Notes: generated by a model not told the origin, from the letters alone. A DNA stretch of 64,000 nt from Streptomyces sp. Go-475 (GCF_003330845.1 NZ_CP026121.1:7235501-7299500), one strand, 5' to 3'; shown: positions 16,805 to 27,574, counted from the stretch's first letter. Program-made: numbers and translations.

Positions 16805-18451
16805 TTACGGGAGCGTGGTCCACTTCTGGTTGTTCTGGCCGTTGCAGGTCCACAGGATGACCGGGGTCCCGTTGGCGGTTCCCGCTTGTTCGGCGTCCAG
16901 GCAGAGCCCGGCGCGGACGTTGCGGATCGAGCCGTCGGCGCCCACGGTCCACTTCTGGTTGTTCTGGCCGTTGCAGGGCCAGATGATCACCCGTGTGCCG
17001 TTGGTGGTGCCCTGGTTGTAGGCGTCCAGGCACTTGTCGCCGTAGACGCGGATCTCGCCTCCGGCCCACGTGGTCCACAGCTGGTTGGCGGCGGTGTGGC
17101 AGTCCCAGATCAGCGACGCCGTCCCTGCGGCGGTGGAGGCGCGGTCCACGTCCAGGCAGCGGCCGGATCCGGTACCGCGCAGGCGTGCGGTGGTGGAGGC
17201 CAGCGGACTGCCGCCGGTCATCTTGAACACGGCGACACCGTGCGCCGGGACACTCGCCGAGATCTGCCCGGAGGTGCTCGACGTGGCACCGGTCCACAGG
17301 TCGGTGAGGGTGAACGACCCTCCGGTGAGGCCGACCTGCGCGGCCGAGGCGGTGATGGTCGTGGTGCTCCCTCCCCGGTTGAACAGGCCCACGGCGACCG
17401 AGCCGTCGGACAGGGGCTTGGCGAACACCTCGGTGTCGCCGTCGTCGCGCACCCTGCGCCCGCCCGCGCCCAGCGGATCCTGGTTGACCGCCAGCAGACG
17501 GGGGTTGCGCAGGATCGCGCTCACGTCGGCGGACATGGTGCGGATGTCGTTGCCGGCCATGAGCGGGGCCGCGAGCAGCGACCACAGGGCGAAGTGGGAG
17601 CGGGACTCGGTCAGCGACAGACCGGGACGGCCGACGACCAGCATGTCGGGGTCGTTCCAGTTTCCCGGCCCCGACTGCGCGGCCAGCGGCGCGGTGACGT
17701 CCAGGACGTTGCCGACGCCCATCGGGTAGCTGTTGGTGTTGTTGTTCTGCCAGATGTCGAGCAGGTCCTCGGTCGTCCGCCACAGGTCGGCGACCTCGCC
17801 CCAGTCGTACTTGTCGCCGGTGGGGGCGTGGAAGCTGTTGGGGTTGATGCTGTAGACGATCGGGCGGCCGGTGGCGCGCAGGGCGTCGCGCATGAGGGTG
17901 AACCGCGCGATCTGCTCGTTGAGGGTGCCGCTGCCGGAACACCAGTCGTACTTGAGGTAGTCCACGCCCCAGGAGGCGAACGTGGCGGCGTCCTGCCTCT
18001 CGTGGCCCTTGCTGCCGGTGGAGCCGGGGTAGGTCCCCACGCCCTGCGCGCACGTCTTCTCGTTGGGCGCCTGGTAGATGCCGAACTTCAGGCCCTTGCC
18101 GTGGATGTAGTCCCCGAGCGCCTTCATGCCGCTGGGGAACTTGGTCGGGTTGGCCCGGAGGTTGCCCGCCGCGTCACGCTGCGGATCGAACCAGCAGTCG
18201 TCGACGACGACGTACTGGTAGCCCGCGTCCTTCATGCCCGAGGACACCATCGCGTCGGCGGCCTGGCGGACCTGCGCCTCGGTGATCGAGCACCCGAAGC
18301 TGTTCCAGCTGTTCCAGCCCAGCGGCGGGGTGAGCGCCGGGCTGCCCGGCGCGGCCTCGGCGGTCGTGCCGGCGGAGGCGGTGACGCAGGCGGTGAGCGT
18401 CAGCGCGGTGGCCGTGAGGAGACGCAGCAGTCGTCTGTGCAGGGAAACCAC
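16805..18451 (-). CDS. Secreted GH27 alpha-galactosidase with C-terminal ricin-type CBM13
   Basis: This is a 548-residue protein from the GTG at 18451, which has AAGGAA upstream; the longer frame to 18511 adds an implausible N-terminus. A signal peptide (about 1-30) precedes a TIM barrel beginning LTPPLGWNSWN (about 40). The nucleophile is Asp169 in YLKYDWC and the acid/base Asp267 in GNWNDPDML; the substrate-pocket VDDCW is intact. A small beta-sandwich domain follows, then a ricin trefoil (about 415-548) with repeated QNNQKWT motifs. GH27 also contains beta-L-arabinopyranosidases with the same module order. The intact DDCW favours alpha-galactosidase, but I cannot exclude the other. Confidence 0.88.
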   Translation of the reverse strand: MVSLHRRLLRLLTATALTLTACVTASAGTTAEAAPGSPALTPPLGWNSWNSFGCSITEAQVRQAADAMVSSGMKDAGYQYVVVDDCWFDPQRDAAGNLRANPTKFPSGMKALGDYIHGKGLKFGIYQAPNEKTCAQGVGTYPGSTGSKGHERQDAATFASWGVDYLKYDWCSGSGTLNEQIARFTLMRDALRATGRPIVYSINPNSFHAPTGDKYDWGEVADLWRTTEDLLDIWQNNNTNSYPMGVGNVLDVTAPLAAQSGPGNWNDPDMLVVGRPGLSLTESRSHFALWSLLAAPLMAGNDIRTMSADVSAILRNPRLLAVNQDPLGAGGRRVRDDGDTEVFAKPLSDGSVAVGLFNRGGSTTTITASAAQVGLTGGSFTLTDLWTGATSSTSGQISASVPAHGVAVFKMTGGSPLASTTARLRGTGSGRCLDVDRASTAAGTASLIWDCHTAANQLWTTWAGGEIRVYGDKCLDAYNQGTTNGTRVIIWPCNGQNNQKWTVGADGSIRNVRAGLCLDAEQAGTANGTPVILWTCNGQNNQKWTTLP

Positions 18452-18467
18452 GGAGGGTTCCTTCCTG

Positions 18468-18495
18468 GCCCGCGAAGCGAAGCCGCTGCGCGGGC
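18468..18495 (-). promoter_or_regulatory. Hairpin between GH62 and GH27 genes, candidate attenuator or processing site
   Basis: GCCCGCG (18468-18474) pairs with CGCGGGC (18489-18495). After one mismatch the stem continues AGCG/CGCT around a four-base loop, giving 11 pairs. It sits a few bases upstream of the ribosome site of the GH27 gene and 42 bases past the GH62 stop, so it could set the relative expression of the two genes. Confidence 0.55.
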
Positions 18496-18536
18496 CTGTT
18501 GGGACGCTCATGAGTGTGTGGTCACGTGCGGGCGGG

Positions 18537-20051
<1,515 letters not shown>

Positions 20052-22358
20052 TCAATTCCTCACGATGCGCCACCGGTTGTCGGCGGTGCCGTCGTCCGGA
20101 CCCTGGACCGCGAACGCGCCGGCAGCGGTGGAATTGCTCGCGATGGCGAGCAACTTGCCGCTGTGCTCGTTGCGGATCTTGTAGGTCCCGTCTCCCTGGT
20201 CGAGCAGTGTCCATCGGTGGTCGGCGGTGCCGTTGTCCGCCCACTGCAGGACGGTCGCGTCGTCTGCCGTGGACATGTTCAAGACGCCGAGCACCTTGCC
20301 GCTGTGGGCGTTGCGGAAACGGAACCCGCCCCCGTCGGCGATCATGTGCCAGTCGTGGTCGGCGGTGCCCGAGTCGTGCCACTGAAGAGCGCGGCCGCCG
20401 TCGGCCGTGGACATGTTCTGGATGCCCAGCACGAGACCGCTGCCCGCATTCGCGAGACGGACGGTGCCGCCGGCGTTCCAGTAGACGGTGTAGTTGTGGC
20501 CGTGCGCGTCGTGGAACGGGCCCAGGTCGACGGTGGAGCCGTTGGCGGTGGCGGTGAAGGCGAGTGACGTGCCGTTGGTCCGTCTGATCGTGGACGTGTT
20601 CAGCGAGGGGAGGGAGCTGAGCGTGGAGTCGCCGTAGTTGCCGGACAGGACCACCGGGCCGTAGGTGATCGCGGCGACGTTCGCGTTGTCGTTGGCCGCT
20701 CGCATGACGACCCGCATGGGCAGGCGGACGGTGACCGTGTCGCCGGAGGTCCAGGAGCGGGTCAGGGTGGCGTAGCCGCCGGGCGTGGTGGCGATGTCCT
20801 GCCGCGTGCCGTTGACGCTGACGGTGGCCCCGGCGGTCCAGCCCGGGATGCGTAAGCGCATCGCCCAGGTTCCGCTGACGTTGCCGGTGACCCGCAGCGT
20901 CGTGGTGTCGCTGACGGGGTATGCCGTGGTCTGGGTGACCGTGATCCCGCGCTCCGACCAGTTGAGCACCGAGGGCACGAACAGGTTCACGATCAGGGTG
21001 TCGTCACTGCGGTAGTAGATGGAGTCCATCAGCCTGGTGTGCATCTCCAGGCCCGTGCCCTGGCAGCACCAGAACGTGCCGTAGTCGGTGCTCCAGGTGC
21101 CACCGCCCCACGCAGGACCCACACCGCGTCGGCCTCCCGGGTCGAGCGGGGTGAAGTAGGTGACGTGGCCGTGGTCGCTCGCCGGGTTCTGCTGGCCGAT
21201 CATGTGGTTCAGCCATGCCCGCTCGTAGTAGTCGAACAGCGCGGCCCGGTTCGGGTCCAGCGCGAACAACTCCCGAGTGAGGAGGAGCATGTTGAAGGTG
21301 TTGCAGCTTTCGCAGGTGTCCTTGTTCAGGTAGCCGGCGATGGCGTTCGGGGCGCGGAAGTGCTCGGCCTGGCTGTTGCCGCCGATGGCATAGGTGTGCG
21401 CGTCGACGGTGAAGTTCCAGGCGTTGGTGGCGATGTCCCGGTAGCGGGTCGTACCGGTGGCCTTGTACTCCCGCGCGGCCCCGATCCACTTGGGTACCTG
21501 GGTGTTGGCGTGCAGTCCGCTGAGCCGGTCCTGGTTGGCCGCCAGCGGGTCGAACACCGCTGCGTGGTCGAACCGCCGGGCGACGGCGAGCCACCGCGCG
21601 TCGCCCGTCTGCTGGTAGAGATCGGTCAGCACGGCGTTCATGCCGCCGAACTCGGTTCCCAGCATGGCCTGCATCTGCTGGCCGCTCAGCCGGCCGGTGC
21701 GCAGGTCCACCCATCCCGCCAACGCGAGCAGCACGTCACGGGCTTGTGTGCTGCCGATGTAGCGCCATACGTCCAGCAGGCCGGCGAGGGTCTTGTGGAT
21801 GGTGTAGTACGGCACGTTGCCGTTGCTCAGGGTCCGCTGCTCAAGAGCGGTGAAGTCGGACTCGGGGTAGCCGGAGAGGTACCCGGCGTTGAAGCCGGCG
21901 GCGCTGTTGTTGGCCTGGCATCTGGCCAGCTCGGCGACCATGTGGATTGCCTTGTCCCGGCAGACGGTGTCCCCGGTCACGGCGTACAGCTGTGCCCATG
22001 CCGTGAGGAAGTGCCCCTGGACGTGGGTGCGGAAGGGGAAGTCCGGCGCGTCCCAACCGCCGTTCGGGGACGCGCCGTTGGTGGACAGCTTGTGGTTGGC
22101 GCGGAAGTTGTACAGCAGCCGGTCGACATCGACGAACCGCAGGTAGTTCCGCGTGCGGTTCTGGTTGTCCAGCCAGCGGCTCGCGGTGAGCCGGACCTGG
22201 TCGAGTGCGAAGGGGTGCGCAAAGACCCCGATGTCGACCCGTGCGGGAGGCACGGCCGCGTGGGCGGGGGACGCGCGGACTAAGGATCCGGTGGCGGAGG
22301 CGGCGGCCGTGGCCCCCGCTGCTTGCAGCAGGCGCCGTCTGCTGAGGGAGGAAGACAT
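20052..22358 (-). CDS. Secreted GH127-like beta-L-arabinofuranosidase with C-terminal ricin-type domain
   Basis: This is a 768-residue exported protein. A Tat signal (SRRRLLQAAG, about residues 5-14, then an Ala-rich h-region) precedes an (alpha/alpha)6 barrel of the DUF1680/GH127 type (about 40-630). Cysteines expected for the zinc-thiolate active site are present in KDTCESCNTFN (about 345) and TFWCCQGTG (about 432). A ricin-like trefoil (about 640-768) follows, with repeated HSGKVLGV/NMSTADD units. GH127 and GH146 enzymes release beta-L-arabinofuranose, for instance from extensin arabino-oligosaccharides or arabinan tips. Its stop is 108 bases upstream of the GH62 start, so the two may be co-transcribed. 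AAAGG lies before the ATG. Confidence 0.88.
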   Translation of the reverse strand: MSSSLSRRRLLQAAGATAAASATGSLVRASPAHAAVPPARVDIGVFAHPFALDQVRLTASRWLDNQNRTRNYLRFVDVDRLLYNFRANHKLSTNGASPNGGWDAPDFPFRTHVQGHFLTAWAQLYAVTGDTVCRDKAIHMVAELARCQANNSAAGFNAGYLSGYPESDFTALEQRTLSNGNVPYYTIHKTLAGLLDVWRYIGSTQARDVLLALAGWVDLRTGRLSGQQMQAMLGTEFGGMNAVLTDLYQQTGDARWLAVARRFDHAAVFDPLAANQDRLSGLHANTQVPKWIGAAREYKATGTTRYRDIATNAWNFTVDAHTYAIGGNSQAEHFRAPNAIAGYLNKDTCESCNTFNMLLLTRELFALDPNRAALFDYYERAWLNHMIGQQNPASDHGHVTYFTPLDPGGRRGVGPAWGGGTWSTDYGTFWCCQGTGLEMHTRLMDSIYYRSDDTLIVNLFVPSVLNWSERGITVTQTTAYPVSDTTTLRVTGNVSGTWAMRLRIPGWTAGATVSVNGTRQDIATTPGGYATLTRSWTSGDTVTVRLPMRVVMRAANDNANVAAITYGPVVLSGNYGDSTLSSLPSLNTSTIRRTNGTSLAFTATANGSTVDLGPFHDAHGHNYTVYWNAGGTVRLANAGSGLVLGIQNMSTADGGRALQWHDSGTADHDWHMIADGGGFRFRNAHSGKVLGVLNMSTADDATVLQWADNGTADHRWTLLDQGDGTYKIRNEHSGKLLAIASNSTAAGAFAVQGPDDGTADNRWRIVRN

Positions 22359-22885
22359 CCTGAACCTTTCGGTGAGGGCAGAGTGACTGCCTGGTTCGTA
22401 GGTGCGTTCGCTCGCGACGACATCACGGCACTGCGTTGGTCCTGTTCGCTCCTGGGCCTTTCCACGGATACATGGGATGGATTAACTGGTACGGACGTTG
22501 TCTCTGTCTAGCCCTGCGACACGAAAGACTTCGCTACTTGCGGATGCGGATCCACGCGATGAGGCCCGTGGCCTGCGGGGCGACAGCGAGGACCGCACCG
22601 CCGCGGGCGGGTCCGCGGCGGGCACGTCAGGGGGTTGGAAAGGTCACACCCAGGGGATGACCACCGTGAAGGGTTGTACGACTCCCAGGCTCACCGAGCC
22701 CGCGGTGGCGACCGGACGGGCCCTGCTCGTCGAACACGACGCCGCACGCGGGAGGGCGAAACCCGACGTGAGAGCATCCGACGCCTCGAGCGATATGCCG
22801 CCCGAGAGGTCTTCGACCTGGTCAGACCGGTTTCCCGCGGCCCCGCCTTAGAGGGGCGTCTGTGATACGTGAGAGAGTCTGCAGC
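22359..22885. other. Gene-free divergent region between cell wall locus and PcaDC-like gene
   Basis: No complete gene is credible. The left part is AT-richer (around 22465-22500) and probably holds the promoter of the GH127-like gene. At about 22752-22823 one plus-strand frame reads SIRRLERYAAREVFDLV, which vaguely resembles the C-terminal helix of IS110-type transposases; this is too short to call. Confidence 0.5.
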
Positions 22886-24193
22886 GTGAGCGAGACACCG
22901 TCGAACACCCTGCAATACCGCTTTGACGGGCCAGAAGAGGCTCCCGTCCTGATCTTGGGTCCCTCGCTGGGTACCACATGGCACATGTGGGACCGCCAGG
23001 TCCCCGAGCTGACCAAGCAGTGGCGCGTCTTCCGGTTCGACCTGCCCGGCCACGGCGGCGCTCCCGCGTACCCGGCGGGCTCGGTCACCGACCTCACCAC
23101 ACGGCTGCTGACCACCCTCGAAGGGCTCGGCGTGCAGCGCTTCGGCTACGCCGGCTGCGCGCTCGGCGGTGCCGTCGGCATCGAGCTGGCCCTGCGCCAC
23201 CCCGAGCGGCTCGCCTCCCTCGCGCTGATCGCCGCCTCGCCCCGCTTCGGCACGGCCGACGAGTTCCGCCAGAGAGGCGTGATCGTCCGCACGAACGGCC
23301 TCGACCCCATCGCCCGCACCGCGCCCGAGCGCTGGTTCACCGGCGGGTTCGCCGCCGCGCAGCCCGCGATCACCGAGTGGGCCGTGCAGATGGTCCGCAC
23401 CACCGACCCCGGCTGCTACATCGCCGCCTGCGAGGCCCTCGCCTCCTTCGACGTCCGGGCCGAGCTCGCGCGCGTCGGCGTGCCGACCCTGGTCCTCGTC
23501 GGCTCCGACGACCAGGTCACCGGCCCGGCCGAGGCCCGCACCCTGGTCGCGCACATCCCGGACGCCCGCCTCGCCGTCGTCCCCGGCGCCTCCCACCTGG
23601 TGCCCGTCGAACAGCCCGCCGCGGTCACCGACCTCCTGGTCCGGCACTTCTCCACCGCCTGGCAGCCCGCCTTCGAGACCTCCACCGGCCAGAACGCCCT
23701 GCCGGCCGCCGCCCTCAAGCCGGTCCTGTCCGCCGCCCCTGCGCAGCCCGTCCCGACCGGGCCCGTCGCCGAGATCGGCCCCGTCGCCGTGCCGCCGCAG
23801 GCCCAGGGGCGGCCCGACCCGTACGACGCCGGCCTCAAGGTCCGCCGCGAGGTGCTGGGCGACGCCCACGTCGACCGGGCACTGGCCCAGGCCGACGAGT
23901 TCTCCGGGGACTTCCAGGAGTTCATCACCCGCTACGCCTGGGGCGAGATCTGGGACCGGCCCGGCCTCGACCGGCGCACCCGCAGCTGCGTCACCCTCAC
24001 CGCGCTGGTCGCCGGCGGCCACCTGGACGAGCTGGCCTTCCACACCCGGGCCGCCCTGCGCAACGGCCTCACCCCCGGCGAGATCAAGGAAGTCCTGCTC
24101 CAGGCGGCCGTCTACTGCGGCGTGCCCGCGGCGAACAGCGCGTTCAAGGTGGCGCAGCAGGTGATCCGTGAGGAGACCACGCCCCAGGAGTGA
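22886..24193 (+). CDS. PcaD-PcaC fusion: 3-oxoadipate enol-lactonase-like / 4-carboxymuconolactone decarboxylase family
   Basis: This 435-residue fusion has an alpha/beta hydrolase domain (about 1-255) and a carboxymuconolactone decarboxylase/AhpD-like domain (about 300-425, GLDRRTRSCVTLTALVAGGH). The layout equals PcaL of actinobacteria in the protocatechuate branch of the beta-ketoadipate pathway. The nucleophile elbow reads GCALGG where active enol-lactonases have G-x-S-x-G-G, so Ala replaces the catalytic Ser; the Asp (GSDDQVTG) and His (GASHLVP) positions remain. No other pca gene is adjacent. The GTG at 22886 is preferred over the GTG at 22862 because family similarity begins there. The fusion family is sure; lactonase activity is doubtful. 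Confidence 0.85.
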   Translation: MSETPSNTLQYRFDGPEEAPVLILGPSLGTTWHMWDRQVPELTKQWRVFRFDLPGHGGAPAYPAGSVTDLTTRLLTTLEGLGVQRFGYAGCALGGAVGIELALRHPERLASLALIAASPRFGTADEFRQRGVIVRTNGLDPIARTAPERWFTGGFAAAQPAITEWAVQMVRTTDPGCYIAACEALASFDVRAELARVGVPTLVLVGSDDQVTGPAEARTLVAHIPDARLAVVPGASHLVPVEQPAAVTDLLVRHFSTAWQPAFETSTGQNALPAAALKPVLSAAPAQPVPTGPVAEIGPVAVPPQAQGRPDPYDAGLKVRREVLGDAHVDRALAQADEFSGDFQEFITRYAWGEIWDRPGLDRRTRSCVTLTALVAGGHLDELAFHTRAALRNGLTPGEIKEVLLQAAVYCGVPAANSAFKVAQQVIREETTPQE

Positions 24194-24219
24194 GCCCGTC
24201 CCGCGGCTCCGGAGGCAGG

Positions 24220-24864
24220 ATGGAGACCATGAAGCTCACGAAGAAGTCGCACGCCTGCGTCCGCCTCGAGAAGGACGGGCGGACGCTCGTCCTCGACCCC
24301 GGGGGATTCAGCGAGGAGGACGCCGCGCTCGGCGCGGACGCGATCCTCGTCACCCACGAGCACCCCGACCACTTCGACGAGTTCCGGCTGCGCGCCGCGA
24401 TGGAGCACAACCCGGCCGCCGAGATCTGGACCCTGAAGTCGGTCGCCGAGAAGATCTCGGCCGCCTTCCCGGGCCGCGTCCACACCGTCGGCCACGGCGA
24501 CACCTTCACCGCCGCCGGTTTCGACGTCCAGGTCCACGGCGAACTCCACGCGGTGATCCACCCGGACATCCCCCGCATCACCAACGTCGGCTACCTCGTC
24601 GACGGCGGCAGGGTCTTCCACCCCGGCGACGCCCTCACCGTCCCCGACCGGCCGGTCGAGACGCTGATGCTCCCCGTCATGGCCCCCTGGAGCAAGATCT
24701 CCGAGGTCATCGACTACGTCCGCGAGCTGAAGCCGCAGCGCGCCTACGACATCCACGACGCCCTCCTCACCGACCTGGCCCGTCCCATCTACGACCGCCA
24801 GATCGGGCAGCTCGGCGGCTCGGAACACCTGCGGCTGACGCCCGGGGACTCCGCCGAGCTCTGA
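24220..24864 (+). CDS. MBL-fold metallo-hydrolase (UlaG/YtkL-like)
   Basis: This 214-residue cytoplasmic protein has the beta-lactamase-fold metal motif HEHPDHFD (about residues 47-54). It also has a later metal ligand region (HGELHAVIH), VFHPGDALTV, and a final His in DIHDALL. Members are zinc-dependent hydrolases of the L-ascorbate-6-phosphate lactonase type; the natural substrate of this actinobacterial group is unknown. The ATG at 24220 has GGAGG 4 bases upstream; a second ATG three codons on (24229) is an equally credible start. It follows the PcaDC-like gene by 26 bases and is probably co-transcribed with it. Confidence 0.82.
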   Translation: METMKLTKKSHACVRLEKDGRTLVLDPGGFSEEDAALGADAILVTHEHPDHFDEFRLRAAMEHNPAAEIWTLKSVAEKISAAFPGRVHTVGHGDTFTAAGFDVQVHGELHAVIHPDIPRITNVGYLVDGGRVFHPGDALTVPDRPVETLMLPVMAPWSKISEVIDYVRELKPQRAYDIHDALLTDLARPIYDRQIGQLGGSEHLRLTPGDSAEL

Positions 24865-24917
24865 GGCCCGCGGGGGAGCGGACGGCGTTGTCAGACCCTG
24901 CGGGTAGGTTGTGGGGC

Positions 24918-25697
24918 ATGCGCATCGCGACCTGGAACGTGAACTCGATCACCGCCCGCCTGCCACGCCTCCTGGCCTGGCTGGAGAGCAGCGGCACGGA
25001 CGTGCTGTGCCTCCAGGAGGCCAAGGTCGCCGAGGACCAGTTCCCGGCGGAGCAGCTGCGCGAGCTGGGCTACGAGTCGGCGGTCCACGCCACCGGCCGG
25101 TGGAACGGCGTGGCGGTGCTCTCCCGCGTCGGTATCGAGGACGTCGTCAAGGGCCTGCCCGGCGACCCCGGCTTCGACGGCTCGGTGGAGCCCCGCGCCA
25201 TCTCGGCCACCTGCGGCCCGCTCCGCGTCTGGTCGGTCTACGTGCCGAACGGCCGTGAGGTGGACCACCCGCACTACGCCTACAAGCTCCAGTGGTTCGA
25301 GGCCCTCAAGGCGGCCGTCGCCGGTGACGCGGCGGGCAGCCGCCCCTTCGCGGTGATGGGCGACTACAACGTGGCGCCGACGGACGACGACGTCTTCGAC
25401 CCCGCCTTCTTCGAGGGTTCCACCCACGTCACGCCCGCCGAGCGCGCCGCCCTGGCCTCCCTGCGCGAGGCCGGGCTGTCGGACGTGGTCCCGCGGCCCC
25501 TCAAGTACGAGCACCCCTTCACGTACTGGGACTACCGCCAGCTCTGCTTCCCCAAGAACCGCGGCATGCGCATCGACCTGGTCTACGGCAACCAGCCGTT
25601 CGCGAAGGCCGTCAAGGACGCGTACGTGGACCGCGAGGAGCGCAAGGGCAAGGGCGCCTCGGACCACGCCCCGGTCGTGGTGGACCTCGACGTCTAG
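24918..25697 (+). CDS. xth: Exodeoxyribonuclease III (apurinic/apyrimidinic endonuclease)
   Basis: This 259-residue DNA repair enzyme cuts at abasic sites and degrades 3' ends. Catalytic and metal residues of the EEP superfamily are visible: ATWNVNS at the start, LQEAK (metal Glu), the catalytic Tyr region SVYVPNG, GDYNVAP (Asp and Asn), MRIDLVYG and the final GASDHAPVV (Asp-His). Length matches bacterial ExoIII. The ATG at 24918 begins exactly at the conserved MRIATWN. It lies downstream of the metallo-hydrolase gene (53-base gap) and converges on the GDSL hydrolase, with only 11 bases between stops. Confidence 0.93.
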   Translation: MRIATWNVNSITARLPRLLAWLESSGTDVLCLQEAKVAEDQFPAEQLRELGYESAVHATGRWNGVAVLSRVGIEDVVKGLPGDPGFDGSVEPRAISATCGPLRVWSVYVPNGREVDHPHYAYKLQWFEALKAAVAGDAAGSRPFAVMGDYNVAPTDDDVFDPAFFEGSTHVTPAERAALASLREAGLSDVVPRPLKYEHPFTYWDYRQLCFPKNRGMRIDLVYGNQPFAKAVKDAYVDREERKGKGASDHAPVVVDLDV

Positions 25698-25708
25698 ACG
25701 GCCACCCC

Positions 25709-27475
25709 TCACGGCTTCAGCAGCCGCAGGTCCACCGAGTCCGCCAGGGCCGCCAGCCCCGCGTCGCCCGGATGCAGATGGTCCCCGCTGTCGTACGCGG
25801 GCAGCATCCGGGACGGCCGCCGCGGATCCCGCACGACCGCGTCGAAGTCGAGGACGCCGTCGAAGACCCCGCCGCTCCGGATCCACTCGTTCACCGCGAC
25901 CCGCTCGGCGTCGACGGCGGCCGTGCACCGCGCCTCGCCCTCGCAGGGCAGGATCGTCGCCGCGAGCATCCTCAGGCCCCGGGCGTGCCCGCGCGCCGCG
26001 ATCTCCCGCAGCCCGGCGATCACCTGCTGCGCGGAGGTGTCCCAGCGCAGGTCGTTGACGCCCTCGAAGACGACCGCCGTACGCGCCGACGGCTGCGCCA
26101 GGACGTCCCGGTCGAACCGGTGCAGGGCGCTCACCCCGGCGGTGTCCGTGGACACCCCGTCGCCGGGATAGCGGTCGCTGACTACCCGGTTGCCCGAGAT
26201 GCCCTGGTTCAGCACGCCGTAGCGCGGGACGGTGTGCTGCCGCAGCAGCCGGCCGGCCAGGACGTCCGGCCAGCGCCGGTTCGCGTCCACCGTGGACTTG
26301 TCGCCGTCGGTGATCGAGTCCCCGAGCAGCACCACGGACCCGGGCCCGCCGCCCACGTCGACCCCCGCGAGCAGCGGCCAGCTGCCGATCACCGAGGTGT
26401 ACGCACCCGCCGAGGCGTCCGCCGCGTGATCGCCGGGCTCGCTGACGTACGACCGCTGCTGCGCGAGCCGGTGCACGGGCGCCGCCGGCACCGGGCCGGG
26501 CAGGTGGAAGCTCACCAGCAGGTCGGTGTCCGCGGGCACCGCGAAGCCGAGCGGATCGCTGTACGCCTGCGCCCCGGCCGGGATCTCCACGCCCGCCGCC
26601 CCGCCGAAGGACAACGGCACCGGGGTGCCCCGCGAGGCCGCGCCCGACGCCCGCACCGCCACCGTCGCGCTCCCGATCCGTACCGGCGCCGCCGCGAACG
26701 TGTTGTCGAACCGCACCCGCACGCGGGGCCCGCCGGCCGAGGTGTGCACCACCAGCCGCAGCGTCCGGTCCGTCCAGGGGCCCACCGCGGCGTAACCGCC
26801 CGTGGCCGTCGTCCAGCTGCCCGTCCAGTCCTGCGTGGCCGTCCGTACCGACACCGCGAAGACGTGCAGTCCGGCCGCCCTCGGCAGCCGGACGGAGGCG
26901 ACCGCGCGCCCCGGCGCGAGCGGCACCGTCACGACGTACAGGCGGGCCCGCTCGGCGAGTTGCCCGCCGGGCGTGTTGATGTGCGGCAGGGCCACGGCCT
27001 TGGTGGCGAGCGGCCCGGTGCGCCAGTCCGGTGCCGTGAGCCGGTAACCGGAGCGGGTGCCGTCGGCGTACCCGATCGTGCCCGCGCCGCCCACGTCCGT
27101 GCCGGCGGTGCCCGCCACCAGGAAGGCGAGGGCGTCACCGCGCCCCGTGACGCGGACGTCCTGCCCGGCGGCGCGGACGTTGTCCGGCTCGCCGGGCTGC
27201 CGCTTCGGCCAGGTCAGCCGGGCGCCCTGGACGGTGAGGGTCCGGCCGGGCGTCCAGCCGGCGGCCGCGAGGTCCCGCGCCGACAGGGAGGCGCCGGCCC
27301 CGTCGAAGTCCGCTTGGGCGGACCGGCCGTCGTCGCTGACGGCGCTGTTGTCGAACAGCCGCTCCAGCGGCACCGGCGCGGCCGGTCCGCTCTCGGCGGC
27401 CCGCGCCGACACCGCCGGGACCAACGACCCGCACAGGGTCAGGACGACCAGGATCCCCCGGACACATCGGCGCAC
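25709..27475 (-). CDS. Secreted SGNH/GDSL hydrolase
   Basis: This 588-residue exported protein has a Sec signal peptide (about 1-27, ending SARA). A large N-terminal beta-rich part (about 40-370) has no assigned function. The C-terminal SGNH esterase domain (about 375-588) shows VVLLGDSITDG, the oxyanion Gly in GISGN, GVNDLRW and the catalytic Asp-His in DSGDHLHPGD. These four blocks define SGNH lipases and esterases; related Streptomyces proteins are annotated as lipase or GDSL family. The substrate is unknown. A tandem repeat at 27538-27574 lies in its promoter region. Confidence 0.88.
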   Translation of the reverse strand: MRRCVRGILVVLTLCGSLVPAVSARAAESGPAAPVPLERLFDNSAVSDDGRSAQADFDGAGASLSARDLAAAGWTPGRTLTVQGARLTWPKRQPGEPDNVRAAGQDVRVTGRGDALAFLVAGTAGTDVGGAGTIGYADGTRSGYRLTAPDWRTGPLATKAVALPHINTPGGQLAERARLYVVTVPLAPGRAVASVRLPRAAGLHVFAVSVRTATQDWTGSWTTATGGYAAVGPWTDRTLRLVVHTSAGGPRVRVRFDNTFAAAPVRIGSATVAVRASGAASRGTPVPLSFGGAAGVEIPAGAQAYSDPLGFAVPADTDLLVSFHLPGPVPAAPVHRLAQQRSYVSEPGDHAADASAGAYTSVIGSWPLLAGVDVGGGPGSVVLLGDSITDGDKSTVDANRRWPDVLAGRLLRQHTVPRYGVLNQGISGNRVVSDRYPGDGVSTDTAGVSALHRFDRDVLAQPSARTAVVFEGVNDLRWDTSAQQVIAGLREIAARGHARGLRMLAATILPCEGEARCTAAVDAERVAVNEWIRSGGVFDGVLDFDAVVRDPRRPSRMLPAYDSGDHLHPGDAGLAALADSVDLRLLKP

Positions 27476-27537
27476 GGCCGACTCCTCCCGCTCATCGACA
27501 CACGACGCGACACCACGAAAGCCAGCGACGGGACAGC

Positions 27538-27574
27538 AGACGTGGAACAGAAGACGTGGAACAGAAGATGTAAC
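27538..27574. repeat. 14-bp tandem repeat in the promoter region of the GDSL hydrolase
   Basis: AGACGTGGAACAGA occurs twice head to tail (27538-27551, 27552-27565), followed by a degenerate third start (AGATGTAAC). It is 63 bases upstream of the hydrolase start. It may be a repeated binding site or simple slippage. Confidence 0.6.

Noticed and set aside
22752..22823. Possible C-terminal remnant of an IS110-type transposase
   Set aside because: Only about 17 residues look similar; a chance match in GC-rich sequence cannot be excluded.
24889..24917. Promoter (TTGTCA and TAGGTT) before exonuclease III
   Set aside because: The spacing of 11 bases is too short for a normal promoter.
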